Assembly: GCA_028571685.1 (NCBI GenBank)
Contig: CM053162.1
Location: 73,148,351 to 73,212,350 of the forward strand
Direction of reading: 5' to 3'
Length of the DNA: 64,000 nt
Source of the DNA: Heterohyrax brucei
Taxonomy: Eukaryota; Chordata; Mammalia; Hyracoidea; Procaviidae
The notes under the pieces are model-generated. The model worked only from the letters and a program-made list of their open reading frames with translations. It was not told the DNA's origin and did no database searches. Every line of letters begins with the position of its first letter. Positions within the stretch are counted from its first letter, which is position 1. Positions 32,963 through 44,618 of the stretch are shown here, one piece after another. Made by a program: the position numbers and the translations under genes.

Positions 32963-33094
32963 TGTTGCATGAGGGGCCCCGTGCTGTGGTCCCGGTGTGG
33001 CGTGAGGGGCCCCCGTGCTGTCGTCCCGGTGTGGCGTGAGGGGCCCCCGTGCTGTGGTCCCGGTGTGGTGTGAGGGGCCCCCGTGCTGTGGTCC
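32963..33094. repeat. 34-bp GC-rich minisatellite (4 copies)
   Basis: Units (33, 34, 34 and ~31 bp) start at 32963, 32996, 33030 and 33064 and contain gtgaggggcccccgtgctgt. The array begins where the RTE tail stops. Confidence 0.93.
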
Positions 33095-33400
33095 ATTAAC
33101 ACCACAGAGGCTTTGAGACCTTGTGGAAGTAGCTCACGGAGAGATTTGGGGACTTCCTACTGTCAGGAGAGTAGCAGTGCCAGGAGCAGGGTATCTCTTG
33201 TAGAGCGGAGGTCCTTATGCCTCAGAAGCTTCAGAAGACAGACGACAGGGACCTTCCTCCAAGGCCAACAGAGAAAGCTTTCCCCTGGAGTGAAGGCCCT
33301 GAAATGGCACTCTTAGCCTACTTTACTGTGGGGAAATCAGTTTCTCTTTGTGAAAGCCACCCACTTGTGGTATTTCTGTTAGAGCACTGGATGACTAGGA
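33095..33400 (-). mobile_element. Unnamed interspersed repeat 'A' (antisense)
   Basis: Contains reverse forms of its diagnostic phrases: 'agaaagctttcccctggagt' and 'cccacttgtggtatttctgt'. Confidence 0.65.
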
Positions 33401-33830
33401 CAGAATTAATCATACCTTTGATCTCATGTGATATGTGTTTTTTGGCTTAACATTGTACTTGTGTGATTAATTTTGTTGATTTGTGTAGTTGTTGACTCGC
33501 TTATAAGGGTGCATGGTATTCTACTGTCTGATTGTACTGTATTTTCTCTCCATTCTCCTGTTGGTGAACATTTAGGTTAATTCTTCTTTTTTGCTGTTAC
33601 AGATAATATGTGTTATTGTACGTGTCTCTTGGTATATACATGTGCAGAATTTCTGTGGATATCTAGGAGTGGAATCGTTGCCTATAGGGCTGTCATGTTC
33701 TATTTTACCAGATAGTGCTAAATCATTACTTTTTAATTAATTGTGTCAATGTACCCTCGGCCAGCACGGCAGCCGGACACTGGTGTTGGTGTCTTTTCCC
33801 CATTGTGTTTGGGACTCAGAGGCCTTTTAA
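33401..33830 (-). mobile_element. Old L1 3' fragment (antisense)
   Basis: 'gggtgcatggtattctactg', 'tctaggagtggaatcgttgc' and 'gtgtcaatgtaccctcggcc' follow the usual L1M-like antisense order. Confidence 0.6.
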
Positions 33831-33832
33831 AG

Positions 33833-34028
33833 GCACCTGGTACTGCATTGAAGGACCTGGGTGTTAACCAGAAGGTCAGTGGTTCTCAACCTATAGGTGG
33901 TTTGTGAGAAAGACATGGCGTCTGCTTCCGTGAAAATGACGACTGTGGACGCTTCTGGGGCAGTTCTGTTCTGCTCTGTAGGGTCGCTGTGAGTTGGAAT
34001 TGATTCAGTGGTGATGAGTTTGGTTTGG
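33833..34028 (+). mobile_element. AfroSINE longer variant
   Basis: Has the extra 'agaaagacatggcgtctgct' and 'tccgtgaaaatgacgactgt' segment between head and the 'tagggtcgctgtgagttgga' tail, like the copies at 42915 and 43150. Confidence 0.75.
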
Positions 34029-34139
34029 CTTAGGTTTTCTGTAGCTAAACTTATATTCTTCAGTTATGAAAACTTGTCATAATATTCCTTTGAGTGCTTC
34101 ATACCCATTGTTTTCTGCCCCTCTTCTCCTCAGTTTTCT

Positions 34140-36700
34140 GTGATTTGTGTTGTGGCTCTCACGAAGCACCTGTCTTTCCTGTGATTTTGTTTTGGTAAAT
34201 ACATATAATAAAACATTGGGCATTTCAACAGTCTTACACAGTTCAGTGACATTGTGTTGATTGTCTTGTCCAACCCTTGTCTTATTTGTTCACGTATTTT
34301 GCAGTCACCCTTTACGGAAGCTCAGAGTCCTGAAGCATCAAATCTGCCTTTCCCTCCTTCCCCCTCCCCTCCTCCGTGGCGGTCACTGTGCGTGCTGGCC
34401 TCGCTGCTGTACACTTCCTGCTCTGGACGGTTCATGGAAGCAGACCACATGCCACTGGGCCTTTTGAGACTGATTTAGTTCACTTAGTGTAATTTTTTTC
34501 AGCGTCCATCCTTATTTTATCATGTGTTAGAATTTCATTTTTCTTAGTGGCTAAGCAGTATTCCATTGTGTATATGTCCCACGTTTAGTTTATCCATTCG
34601 TCTGTTGGTGGGTGTCTAGACTGTTCCCACCTGGTGATTACTGTGAATAGTGCTGCAGTGAGCCTTTGTGCACAGGTGTCTGAGTTCCTACTCCCAGCTC
34701 TTTTGGGAGTGTACCTGGCCATGGAGTTTCCGGATCATGTGATAGTTCTATATTTAACTCTTCGAGGAACCAGCAACCTTTTGGACAGTGACTGTACCAT
34801 CTTACAGTCCCGTCAGCCGTGGATGAGGATTTCTATGTCTTCACACTCTTGTCAACAACTACTGTTTTCAGTTTTTAAATCATAGTCCCATCCTGGTGGA
34901 TGTGAAGTGATCCCCATTGTGGTTTTCTGTTTCATTTCTTTCATGATCAGTGTTCTGTGTTTGTTGGCCAGTTGCATTTCTTCTTTGGAGAAGTGTCTAT
35001 TTAAATTTTTGCCCATTTTTTTTGATTGGGTTGTGTGTCTTTTTGTTAAGTTGTCAGAGTTCTGTATATATGCTGAGTATTAAGTCCTTATAAGATATAT
35101 AGTTTACAAAAGTTTTCTCTCAGTCTATACATTACCTCTACTTTTTTAATAAGTCCTGTGAGAAAAAGTTTTTAATTTTGCTGTTATTCTGTTTATCTAA
35201 TTTTGTCTTTTGCTGCTCGTGCTTTTGGTGCCATATCTAAAAAGATTCTGTTAAATGTGAGAAAAAGAGGTGTGCAGTTCAAGAACTCTACTAAGTAAAG
35301 ACCAGAAGTGATGGTCCAACAGCCCGGAGGGTCCCCTGGGAACACGACCTGTAGACTTACTGTTGGCCCTGACTGCAAACCAGTGCTCAGGTCAACTCTT
35401 CAGATAAGAATGGACTGGACGCAGGAACACTGATGACCACATGCTGTGTGTACTTTGTGGTTTTATGAATTCATAAGAGGCTGCCCTACTAGTGTCTTTC
35501 TAGGTGGGAGACAAGGGAGTGGAGAGGAGGGGACAGACGCTCCTTAAGAGGATACGGGAAATATGGAGTGGAAAGGAGGAGTGTGCTGTCACAGGTTGAG
35601 GAGAGTAGATGGAGCTGCAGATAGGTAGACATGCAGAATTGATTTGGATTGTAGACTTTCACTTAATCACAATTAGAAAAGTCAAAATAAAATATTGTTA
35701 AAAAAGTAGGTCTCAAAGTATTACCTCTGTTTTCTTCTGAGAGTTTTATGGTTTCAGTTCTTACATTTAAGTACTTGGCCCATTCTGAGTTAGTTTTAGT
35801 ATATAAGTTATGGGTCCAGTTTCCTCTGAGGAAATCTAGTTTTCACAGCATAATTTGTGAGCGAGACTATGTTTTCTTCATTGGATAAACTTAGCATGCT
35901 TGCTAAAAATCTGTTGACCATACATGTGTGGGTTTATTTCTCTGAATTCTGTTTTGGTCTGTCTACTGTTATACCAGTACCAGAATGTTATGATGACTGG
36001 AGCTTTATGATGCTTTGACAGTGGGAAACGTTAGCCCTCCTGGTTTTTTCTTTTCCCCCCCAAGATTACCTTGACTCTTTGAGGCCCCTGACAATTCTAT
36101 ATAAATTTGCCTAACATAACTTTGCCATTTTAATATTAACTCTTCCTGTTCATGAGAATGGAATGTCCTCCCATTTATTTAGGCCTTTGTTAAGTTTCAG
36201 AAGTATTTTATAATTTTCAGTGTATGTGCATTTTACTTCTTGGTTAAATTTATTTCTAGGTATTTTATTCTTTTAGATGCTGCTCTAAATGGAATTGCTG
36301 CCTTCATTTGCTTTTTAAATTGCTCTTTGTGATGTATAAAAACCTGACTGATTTTTCAATTTTTTTTGTTAACTGTATCCTGCCACTTTGTTGAATTCAT
36401 TTATTAGTTCTAGCAGCTTTCTTGTGGATTCTTTGGGGTCTTCTGTGTATTTGATTGTGTCATTTGTGAAAAGGGATATTTTTATTTCTTTCTTCCTGAT
36501 TTGGATAACTATCATTGCTTTTTCTTACCTAATTGCTCTGGCTAGCTCTGCTAGTAGACATACTGAATAGCAGTGGTGAAAGTGATCTGGATTCTCAAAT
36601 CTTTGACCTCTTTCTAGTCACTAGTATTTTTTGTGTTTTCTGCTTTGTTTTTAGAGCTCTCCCTGACTTTATCTTGCCTGCATGGAGTGAAGGTATGGGG
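34140..36700 (-). mobile_element. Old L1 (antisense), ORF2 and 3' end, split by younger L1
   Basis: 34140-35244 and 35706-36700 are consecutive antisense L1 parts ('gctaagcagtattccattgt', 'tctgtctactgttataccag', 'tctttggggtcttctgtgta'). The interruption at 35245-35705 is a sense L1 3' UTR. Confidence 0.75.
35245..35705 (+). mobile_element. L1 3' UTR, 5'-truncated sense insertion
   Basis: 'gtgatggtccaacagcccgg', 'aagaatggactggacgcagg', 'gtgctgtcacaggttgagga', and an A-rich end 'aaaataaaatattgttaaaa'. Same order as the 3' UTR at 47690-48114. Confidence 0.8.
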
Positions 36701-36790
36701 TCTGACTGTTTTGCGTTCAGTCATGAATCCATTTGTTCTCAGCTCATTTGTTGTCCTTAGCATTCTCAACCCCGACCTTCTCCGTGGATA

Positions 36791-38046
36791 CAAGGTCTGA
36801 CAGTTATGGTCGTGAACTCATCCTAGAAAAAGTGATAGATACCTTATTGCTGAATATCACTAGTTGCCTTCAAAGTACTGCCCTTGGGGAGCTGGGCACC
36901 AACACCAGTGCTTAGTGTCCACCCTTCAGAGCAGTTTTGGACCTCTTCCTCTGGAATAGCCTTGAGAGCTGTCGCCATAGTACCTTCATGTCCTGAATGT
37001 CATCCAGATGTCTTCCTTTCAATATTTCCTTTATCTTTGTGTAAAGAAAAAAGTCATTGTTGGCCAGAGCAGACTGGCTAAAAATCCCCTCACAGATGGT
37101 GCTGTGTGAGCTGGCGTGTTGTCGTGATGCAAGAGCCCTGAGTTGGTGGTGAGCGGTTCAGGTGGTTTTCAGCTAGCTTTTCCATGCAGCCTTTTCAGCA
37201 CTTCTAAATAGCAAACTTGGTTAACTGTCCAGTTGGTACAAATTCATAATGAACAATCCCTCAGTATCAAACAATGTTGGCAACATTGTTTTGACTTTTG
37301 GTTTGGACTGATGGGACTTTTCTGGTCAGTTGTGGAGAACTGGTGAGATTCCATTGTGCAGCTTGATGCCTGGGTTCACGGTCATACTGGCACGCCCGTG
37401 TTCCGTGCCCCGACGTCATCGGGCCTCTCCAGTAGGCCTGGGTGAACTTCCACTCTTCTTTACTGTCCTTTGTCAGTGAGCTCCTTCGGGACCATTTTTG
37501 CATACATGTTTCTCATACCAAGATTTTCAGTTAAGATTTTTCTGTTTTTCTCTGTTGATGTTTGCTTGGTGTTTACTTTATGTTTACATCTCACAGTCAG
37601 ACCATGATTTTGCCATGGAATTTGATGAACTTTTGCAATACTGTTGTCAGTTCTGCTTGTTAGGCTGCTCTGACCTCTCTTCATCAGTGACACTTTCTCT
37701 CCCCTCAGAAAACCGTTTAATCCATTTGTACGCTGCCGTTTTCTTCATCACATTATCCCCATAAACTTGGACGGGTCCCTGATGTGACTTCCACTCTTGC
37801 CAAGTTTAACAGGAAATTTAATGTTTGTTTGTTGCTCTAATACAAGCTCCAACATTCTTGCAGTGGGACACAAAAACACACAACAACAATAGTGAATGCC
37901 CCTCAGCCTGATACCGCCACAGGTTGACATGAACACAGCTGTGAGACACCATACACCAAGGTTGTGAAGCCTCCCCGAGTTCTTTGTACAGGGCTGCCGG
38001 TGCAAGTGCCCAGTGGCAAGTTTGTGTACTTAATTGTCAGACCTCG
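36791..38046 (-). mobile_element. Mariner-type DNA transposon with TIRs and TA duplication
   Basis: The left end caaggtctgacagtta and the right end (reverse complement) cgaggtctgacaatta are terminal inverted repeats. A TA lies outside each end (36789-36790, 38047-38048), the Tc1/mariner target duplication. Its 1256 bp length is normal for mariner. The element is complete in extent but its gene is broken (next entry). Confidence 0.92.
36850..37870 (-). pseudogene. Mariner transposase pseudogene
   Basis: Mariner transposases cut and paste the element using a D,D34D catalytic domain after helix-turn-helix domains bind the TIRs. On the - strand, remnants appear in the correct order but in different frames. 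The N-terminal EQQTNIKFPVKLGKS lies near 37800. The helix-turn-helix end ILTENLGMR..AKMVP lies near 37500-37560. The catalytic LHHDNTPAHT reads at 37103-37132. A C-terminal NDFFLYTKIKEILKGRH region lies near 37020-37060. Frameshifts and stops separate them, so no active enzyme can be made. It lies antisense within EXOC6B intron 1. Confidence 0.88.
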
Positions 38047-38049
38047 TAT

Positions 38050-38799
38050 GACAGGCAGTTGGGCCCCTGTTTGGATTTCATTTCCTTGCCAAAGCACGCT
38101 ACGCTGGTTTTTTCGTGCTACTCTACTTAATCGTTACCTCCCTGTGTGAGTTTTTGTCTTCTAGAAAGTTTTTTTTTTGCTATTTTTTGTTAGTTACAGG
38201 CCCTTATCTTGTTCTTATTAGACTAATGGGTCTAGGAAATGTGTATGGCTCGTTTACATCAAACTTTAAGTCTGGTCTAGAATTCCTCACGTTGGCTCAA
38301 GTTTTACGCTCTGGGGTGAAGCTGGCGTGCGTTAGGTTCAGGACAGGCGTGCTGGGGTTTTCCAAGTGAAGGAAAATTCACAAGGGTTGCCACAGCCACT
38401 AAATGCCCTGGTCCACCCTCTGATTTTCAGCACCATTTTCATGAAAGGTGCATGACCATAGATGTAAGCCTTTCACTTTTTCCCTCTTTACCTCCCCACC
38501 TTCTTTTATACTGTCAGTCACTTTCCAACCAGGAGGCCTTGGTTCTCTCCCTCCATGACTGTTTTGTACAAGTCCTGCAAACTTGTTCAAATGTTGTATC
38601 CCAGTATCTACATTTCTTCATTTTCTGTCATATTTTGTGAAAAAGTATATTAGTTTACATGATTTCCCTTTAAATGTTTTGTATTTTATGTGAAATTGTT
38701 TTATGAGTGTGTGACATTCCCTTAGCCATTCATTTAGGATTTTTCTCCTAACTGAGTAAACTTTATCTGTCAAGTACTTTATTTTTAAACTGTAGTGGT
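38050..38799. other. Intronic, no gene or repeat assigned
   Basis: Unassigned sequence after the mariner element. Confidence 0.35.
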
Positions 38800-39600
38800 T
38801 TTTAAATAACAAAGTTTTATAAGTCTACTGTAACAAAGTCAAATAATCTAGAAGTCTGTAAGTAAATGTCCTACAAATTCATCACTCTGATCTCACCTCG
38901 CTAAGAATTATTTATGGTTTGATGTGTAATTTTGTAGACTTCTTTTTATGCTTCTGTAAGTGTGTGTGTAGACACATACCTTCATAGACACATATAGAGT
39001 TTTATAGCTTTCCTTTTTACATGGGAATCACATGATACCTTTTGGTATACGTCTGTATTTTTCCAACAATGTAAACATATTGGGTATCTTTATTAGTCAG
39101 AACTTCTATCTTTGCATCATTCTTCTCAGTGATAGCAGACTTGTGTTGTAAGAAGTTACAGGGCATTTAAATGGTACCAAGATATTTTTCCTTCCCATTC
39201 TGTTATTAGAAACAATTCTGTGTTCTCACAAATATCTTTACATAGTGATACTGGTGTTTCTGTACAGTAGATTTGTAAATGTAGGTTTGCTAAGTATAAC
39301 TAACATAAATTTAAAACTTTGGTAGATGTTACCAACTATCTCCTGTTTTTTTCCCCAAAGTTTTCATTGTAAAATATTTAAAATGCACAAAAGTAGAGAA
39401 AATAGTACACTGAACCCAAGGTGCCCTCTACCAGTGTAAACAGTTACCAACACACAGTGAATGTTGTTTCCTTTCTCTTCTCTTATTGCTCCCCTGCCTT
39501 GATACCAGCTTTGGATAATTTTGAAATGAGTCCTAAGCATCGTGTCATTTCATCCATAAATACTTCAGTGCCCACCTTATTACTCTGGGACATGTTGCGC
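38800..39600 (-). mobile_element. Old L1/HAL1-like remnants (antisense)
   Basis: Very diverged. 38800-39340 resembles antisense L1M/HAL1 text. 39355-39600 ('aaaatgcacaaaagtagaga', 'tttcatccataaatacttca') resembles an ancient L1 3' end. Confidence 0.5.
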
Positions 39601-40835
39601 TGATTTATGAACATTTGCTTCCTGTGCAGACTCCCAGGAACATATGAACTGGGTGACTCAAGGACTGCCAGCAGTTGGTCTGAAGTTATTTTGGCAGTGA
39701 TTGGTCAGCGAGGCCAGTTGTTGAGGGCTGCTCCTCAAGCTGTGTAGTCAGCGCCTGAGAGGGCTTTTCTTGCTGTTCTCTGTGGGGTGGGTGGAGGTGC
39801 GGGGGAGACGCACACATTCTGCTCTTTGAGAAGTTGTGTCAGATACTTCAGGTGTCAGACGTGGCAACAGGAATTAAAGTAAATCCTTTTTTGTCTCACT
39901 GGAAGTTACTCTCTCATCTTTCAAAAGACTTTACCTTCTTCTACTTGTGCTAAATTTAAGAAGTAGGCTCTGATTATCAGCAGAAGAGATAGTTGTTTTG
40001 AGCTTGTAAAATTTTTGCCTGGAATCATAAGCTGAATAAGTATTAATAAAGGCCTCAACCAACTGATATTCTTTCTGATTATTTTTTACGGTTGGTACGT
40101 GGCTGTCGGTGCCTGTGGTCAGTTTCTCAGCTCCCAGCATCGTGTCTATAGGAGAAGCCCAGGACCGCAGGGAGCTAGCCTAGAAGTGTGACAGTGGAGG
40201 GGACAGTTTGTCCTCAGAAAGAACAGTTCAGGCTCTGCTTTTCAGTCAGAAAAGACCATTCATGTGAACTGGATAATTGGCGAGGGGGTTCTTGAGTGAT
40301 TCTGGTAGAAGGAGATCTTCTAAGGGCTTTCTGTAGCTTGAAGATTTGAATGTGTGGTGTAGCAGGGGACCTAGAACTTAGAAAGTTGGCTGTTCTCAGC
40401 GCAGAGCATGCTGGCACTGGATAAAGCTGGAAAGATGCTCCCAGGGTTTCACCAGATTATGACTGGTATGGCCTCAGTTAACGATGCTAATCTTCAGTCC
40501 CTTCTTGGAGGTGGCCTCTGGAACTGCTCTTCTAAGAGTCGGGTGGCGAAGGAACGACGCTTCTCTGTGGTCCCCAGTGAGGAGGGTTTGCAGACCCTGA
40601 GCTGCTGGGCACCTGAGTGCAGAAACGAGCACTTGGTGCAGATTTGTTTCTGCTCCTACCATTTTGCACCATTAGTTTCTGTTCATCAGATAAAATTTTA
40701 AGAGTCTTTCTTTCAAGTCACTAAAATAATGATTTACTGATAAGCTGACCACTCACCGAAGAACTGATTAGGCCCTTGTCCATCCTAGGGTTCTTACTTT
40801 CAGAGATACATCATACAAAATAAGTAAGCTAGAAA
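39601..40835. other. Intronic, no gene or repeat assigned
   Basis: About 1.2 kb of unique-looking, repeat-poor sequence. The 97-codon frame at 40408-40701 (+) has no recognised similarity. Confidence 0.35.
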
Positions 40836-41012
40836 ACTCCCAAACCCACTGCTGTCGAGTTGGGTCCGACTCGATGTCGGACCTAGATGCAACCCTAGAT
40901 GTCAGAGTAGAGCTGCCCCGTAGAGTTTCCAAGGAGCCCCTGGTGGATTTGAGCTGCCAGCCTTTTGGTTAGCAGTTGTAGCATGTAATCCATTATGCCC
41001 CCAGGGTTTCCA
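40836..41012 (-). mobile_element. AfroSINE copy (antisense)
   Basis: Tail complement 'caaacccactgctgtcgagt' with a local duplication 'ccgactcgatgtcggaccta', and end 'tatgcccccagggtttcc'. Confidence 0.9.
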
Positions 41013-41246
41013 GGTAAACCAGACCTATTAAATAAACAAGTAAATACAAATTAAAACCCAAAAGAACTAAGAGGAGTCTGCTGCAGAATTCTTGGACTAG
41101 TTTTCGTCTTGCATATACTAGAGTCTGTAGTCAAGGTAATAGCATTCTGTTTGATATAAAGTCACGGTTCAGAGAATAGCCAGCTTACTTCACCTGCTTG
41201 AAGCTGGCACCGCAGAGTGATACTGCTTTATCACTAGTTGCTTATA

Positions 41247-41390
41247 AAAAAACTAAAACCAAACTCATTGCCATCAAGTCTATTCCAACTCATAGCGACC
41301 CTGTAGTGCCCCATAGTTTCCAGGGAGCACCTGTGGATTCAAACTGCTGAACTTCCGGTTAGCAGCTACAGCACTTACGGACTGTGCTGG
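41247..41390 (-). mobile_element. AfroSINE copy (antisense, partial)
   Basis: 'aaaccaaactcattgccatc' to 'ggttagcagctacagcactt'. The A-box end is lost. Confidence 0.85.
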
Positions 41391-42349
41391 TTACTTGTAA
41401 AGATGAGGTCATTTACGTAGCTGGGAGACCCCTGTCAGCCTAACCTGTGTGAACTTTATAGACAGATGTCTTTGAGGTTTCCAGTTGACTGTGGAGGTTC
41501 AGGTTGGGTCTAAGGTTGGTTTTCCACTGTGGTTCCTGTGTACAGTTGTGCTGGTTGTACAGTGCATGTCTAGGATGGTACAGTTGATATTTTGGACAAT
41601 GTCAGTTTATATAGTTACCAGGACATTTCTCCAGCAGGTGGCAGTCAGGTGTCTTGAAGGAGTGTCCTTTTCTGATTTACATAAATGTACCGTATGGGCA
41701 AATGGGAACTCTATTTTCAGACATTTAAAAAATGTCTTATGAAACTATTACTAAGTACTCTTTTTAAAATTGTGTTTACAGATTCAGTAGTTCTAGCTGA
41801 CTGTACTGTCTGTCCTTTCTCTGTCTTCCCTGTTTTTATTCTTTCTTCCATACTTCCCTTTAATACTGATAGCATTCCCTACCTCCCCCCCAATCTCCTG
41901 TAGAAATGAGCTCTTCCGTGAGTTTGCTGTGAAAGTGTTTTGGACTTTGTTTCCCTAATGTTTAATGTGTTTAGTTTGTACATAGTTTAGCAACTCAGAA
42001 GCCTTCATGTAAATGTCCTTGTGATGCTGAGATGACTCAACGTTTGGGTCCTGTCAGTAGCGTGGGGTAGGTTGAATGAACCCCACATCTTTGCCACAGG
42101 TTTGAGTGTTCCTCAGTTGTGATTCTCTCAGGATGACATCAGCTGCTTCTAAGTTCATTTGCTATTTGGAGTTTCCTGAAAGTTGTCCTGGGTCACCCCA
42201 CACCTGCTAGGACACAGTGTCCGAAGGTGCTTCTGGAGTTGGGTTGGAAGTTTCATTAGTTTCTCCTTTTGCATCAAGATAGTCACAATGCAGTTTGGAT
42301 TACTGTTTTATTTCTCATATTTTGAATGTTCTCTAAGCCTTTAAAAAAA
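41391..42349. other. Intronic, no gene or repeat assigned
   Basis: No exon or repeat recognised. Confidence 0.35.
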
Positions 42350-42521
42350 AAAACCACAGAAAACGAAAACTGTTGCTGTCAAGTAGGTTTCAACTCACAG
42401 TCACCCCAGAGGACAAAGAACAGCTGCCCTAAAGGGTATGCAAGGGTCACCTTGTAGATTCTGACTGCTGGCTTTGTGGTTAGCAGCCATAGCTCTTAAC
42501 CACTGTGCCACAGAGGTTCCT
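42350..42521 (-). mobile_element. AfroSINE copy (antisense)
   Basis: 'gctgtcaagtaggtttcaac', 'gtggttagcagccatagctc', and 'gtgccacagaggttcc'. More diverged than most copies. Confidence 0.85.
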
Positions 42522-42615
42522 TTAGCCCCCAAAATTCATCAGTAAGCAAGATCTCCTACTGGGAATATTACCCAGATTGGATCTGAGCAGTGTGATACAG
42601 GTAACAGCCAGTGAA

Positions 42616-42898
42616 AATAGGGGTGGTGCGGTGCTAGGGTTCTCACCTTCTGGGCGGGATACCGGGCTTTGGTTCCTGTCAAGTGCAGCTCAGTGCAGGT
42701 GCCACCTGTCATTGGAGGCTGGCATGTTGCTGTGATACGGAACAGGTTTCTTCGGAGCTTTCGGACTAAAAAGGGCTAGGAGGCAAGTTCTGGGGCTCTG
42801 CTTCTGAAGTTAGCCAGTGAAAGTCCTGTGGCCCACAGGGGTCCAGTCTTGTGGAATGTGAGTTGGAGGACTGGCTGATGGCGGCTAACAGCCCCCAC
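42616..42898 (+). mobile_element. Composite tRNA-Gly-headed SINE
   Basis: Head 'gggtggtgcggtgctagggt', then 'tctcaccttctgggcgggat' and 'ctttggttcctgtc', follows tRNA-Gly. The body 'tttcggactaaaaagggcta' and 'ctgcttctgaagttagccag' equals the RTE 5' end at 62610-62700. The end 'gatggcggctaacagccccc' parallels the RTE tail. Confidence 0.75.
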
Positions 42899-42914
42899 AA
42901 TATCCAGGAGTCGA

Positions 42915-43115
42915 TCCGTTGGTAGCACAGATGGTTGGTGTGTGTGGTTGCTGATTGCAAGGTTGGAGGTTCAAGTCCATCCAGAGATCCCCAGAAGAAG
43001 ACCTGACAACCTGTCTCCAAAAAGCAGCCACTGAAAACCCTGTGGAGCCCAGCCGTGCTGGGGTACACAGAGTCATCGTGAGTTTGACTTGACTCAGTGG
43101 CATCTGAGAGTCATT
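42915..43115 (+). mobile_element. AfroSINE longer variant
   Basis: tRNA-like head 'gttggtagcacagatggttg', B box 'ggaggttcaagtccatccag', the extra RTE-like 'aagcagccactgaaaaccct', and tail 'gagtttgacttgactcagtg'. Confidence 0.75.
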
Positions 43116-43149
43116 GGTTTAGGCAGATGGAGGGGTTCTGCTGCTGACC

Positions 43150-43355
43150 ACCTTTGAAAGGAGCCTGGGTGGCAAATGACAGATAGATGGTTGCTAACGG
43201 GAAGACTGGCTGCTCAGACCCACCTAGTGGCTCCACGGAGAAAGACCTGGTGAGCAAAAGGTCTAGGCTGGAAAACCCTGTGGTGTGCAGTGACCTGCTG
43301 TGTCCCCTGGGGCTGCTCTGAGTTGAAAGTCGACCTGACAGCAAGAGCTTCCAGT
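43150..43355 (+). mobile_element. AfroSINE longer variant
   Basis: 'gagcctgggtggcaaatgac' head, 'ggagaaagacctggtgagca' middle, and 'gttgaaagtcgacctgacag' tail. Third SINE in a same-strand row. Confidence 0.75.
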
Positions 43356-44383
43356 TCATTCTACTACCGCGTGACCCTGAAGAGTCACCTGCCTTTCGCG
43401 GCATCCCTTCTCCCACGTGTGGAATGGGGTGATGGGGGTGCCCATCCTAGGCGGCTATTGTGGGAGAGTGTCTATGTTGTGGCCAGTGCTCGTGCTCAGT
43501 GCTCGCTACTGTTCTCAGTCACATTGCTGAGCTAGCCTCTAAGTGATGCGAGAAGAAAAGTTTAAAATTCACCTGTAAGTCTACCATAAATGTTTAATGA
43601 CAGCAGGATGGTATGTCTTTGAGTCTGACTGCCTAGGTTTGAACTGTGGCTTCATTACTTACTTGTAAACATTTTTACTTTGTAAAAATCAACTGATTTT
43701 TTTCCTCTGCTTCCTCATTATTTAAGTAAGTAATGATAATAGTGCATTTTACCAAAGAAGATGTTCAGGCAGCTGACAGGTAACGTGAGGAGATGCTCCT
43801 GATCATTAACCGTTAGAGAAGTGCAAATCCAAACTACAGGGAGATACTCTCTCACCCCAACAAGGCTACTATTAACCCCAAACCCACAAAACAGAAAATG
43901 CTGAGGAGATTTTGGAGAGGCTGGAACACTTCTGTACTGCTGGTGGGAACTAAAATGTCACAGCTACTTTGGAAATCAGTTTGGCACTTTCTTAAAAAGC
44001 TAGAAATAAAAGTACCACGTGATCGAGCCACCCCGGTCCTTAGAACAAGGGTGTCCTAGAGAAGGATGGCCGGTAGAGCAACACGCCCGCCTGTGTTCAG
44101 AGCAGCAGAAAGGTGGAGGCAGCATAGGTGTCCGTCAGCGGGGGAGCGGGTAAACAGATTATGGCGTATTCACACAATGCAATACTGTGCAATGATAAAG
44201 TACAATGATGAGTCTGTAAAACATCTCATAACCTGGATGAGTCTGGAAGACTCAGGTGAGTGAAGCTGGTCAGTTGGAAAAGGACAAGTACTGTATGAGA
44301 CCACTATTATAAAAACTCAAGGAAAGGTTCACACACAGAAGAAAACCTTCTTTGATGGTTACACAGGTGGTGGGGGAAATTCA

Positions 44384-44543
44384 CTTGCTGTCGCTGTCTT
44401 TGATTCAATTCTGATCCCTGGTGACCCTGTAGGACTGAATAGAACTGCTTTATAGAGTTTGCAAGAGCGGCTGGTGGATTGGAACTGCTGCCCGTTGGTT
44501 AGCCGCCGTGGCACTTCACCGCTAACTGTGCCACTGGGGTTTC
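44384..44543 (-). mobile_element. AfroSINE nested in L1 (antisense)
   Basis: 'gattcaattctgatccctgg' through 'gctggtggattggaactgct' to 'gccactggggtttc'. Confidence 0.88.
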
Positions 44544-44557
44544 TACTAACTAGATAC

Positions 44558-44618
44558 CAGAAAAACCCAAACCCGCTGCCTTGGAGTTGATTCTGACTCA
44601 TAGCAACGCTATAGGATG
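44558..44618 (-). mobile_element. AfroSINE 3' fragment (antisense)
   Basis: 'aacccaaacccgctgccttg' and 'tgactcatagcaacgctata' only. The head and B box are absent, so it is a short 3' piece beside the fuller copy. Confidence 0.8.
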
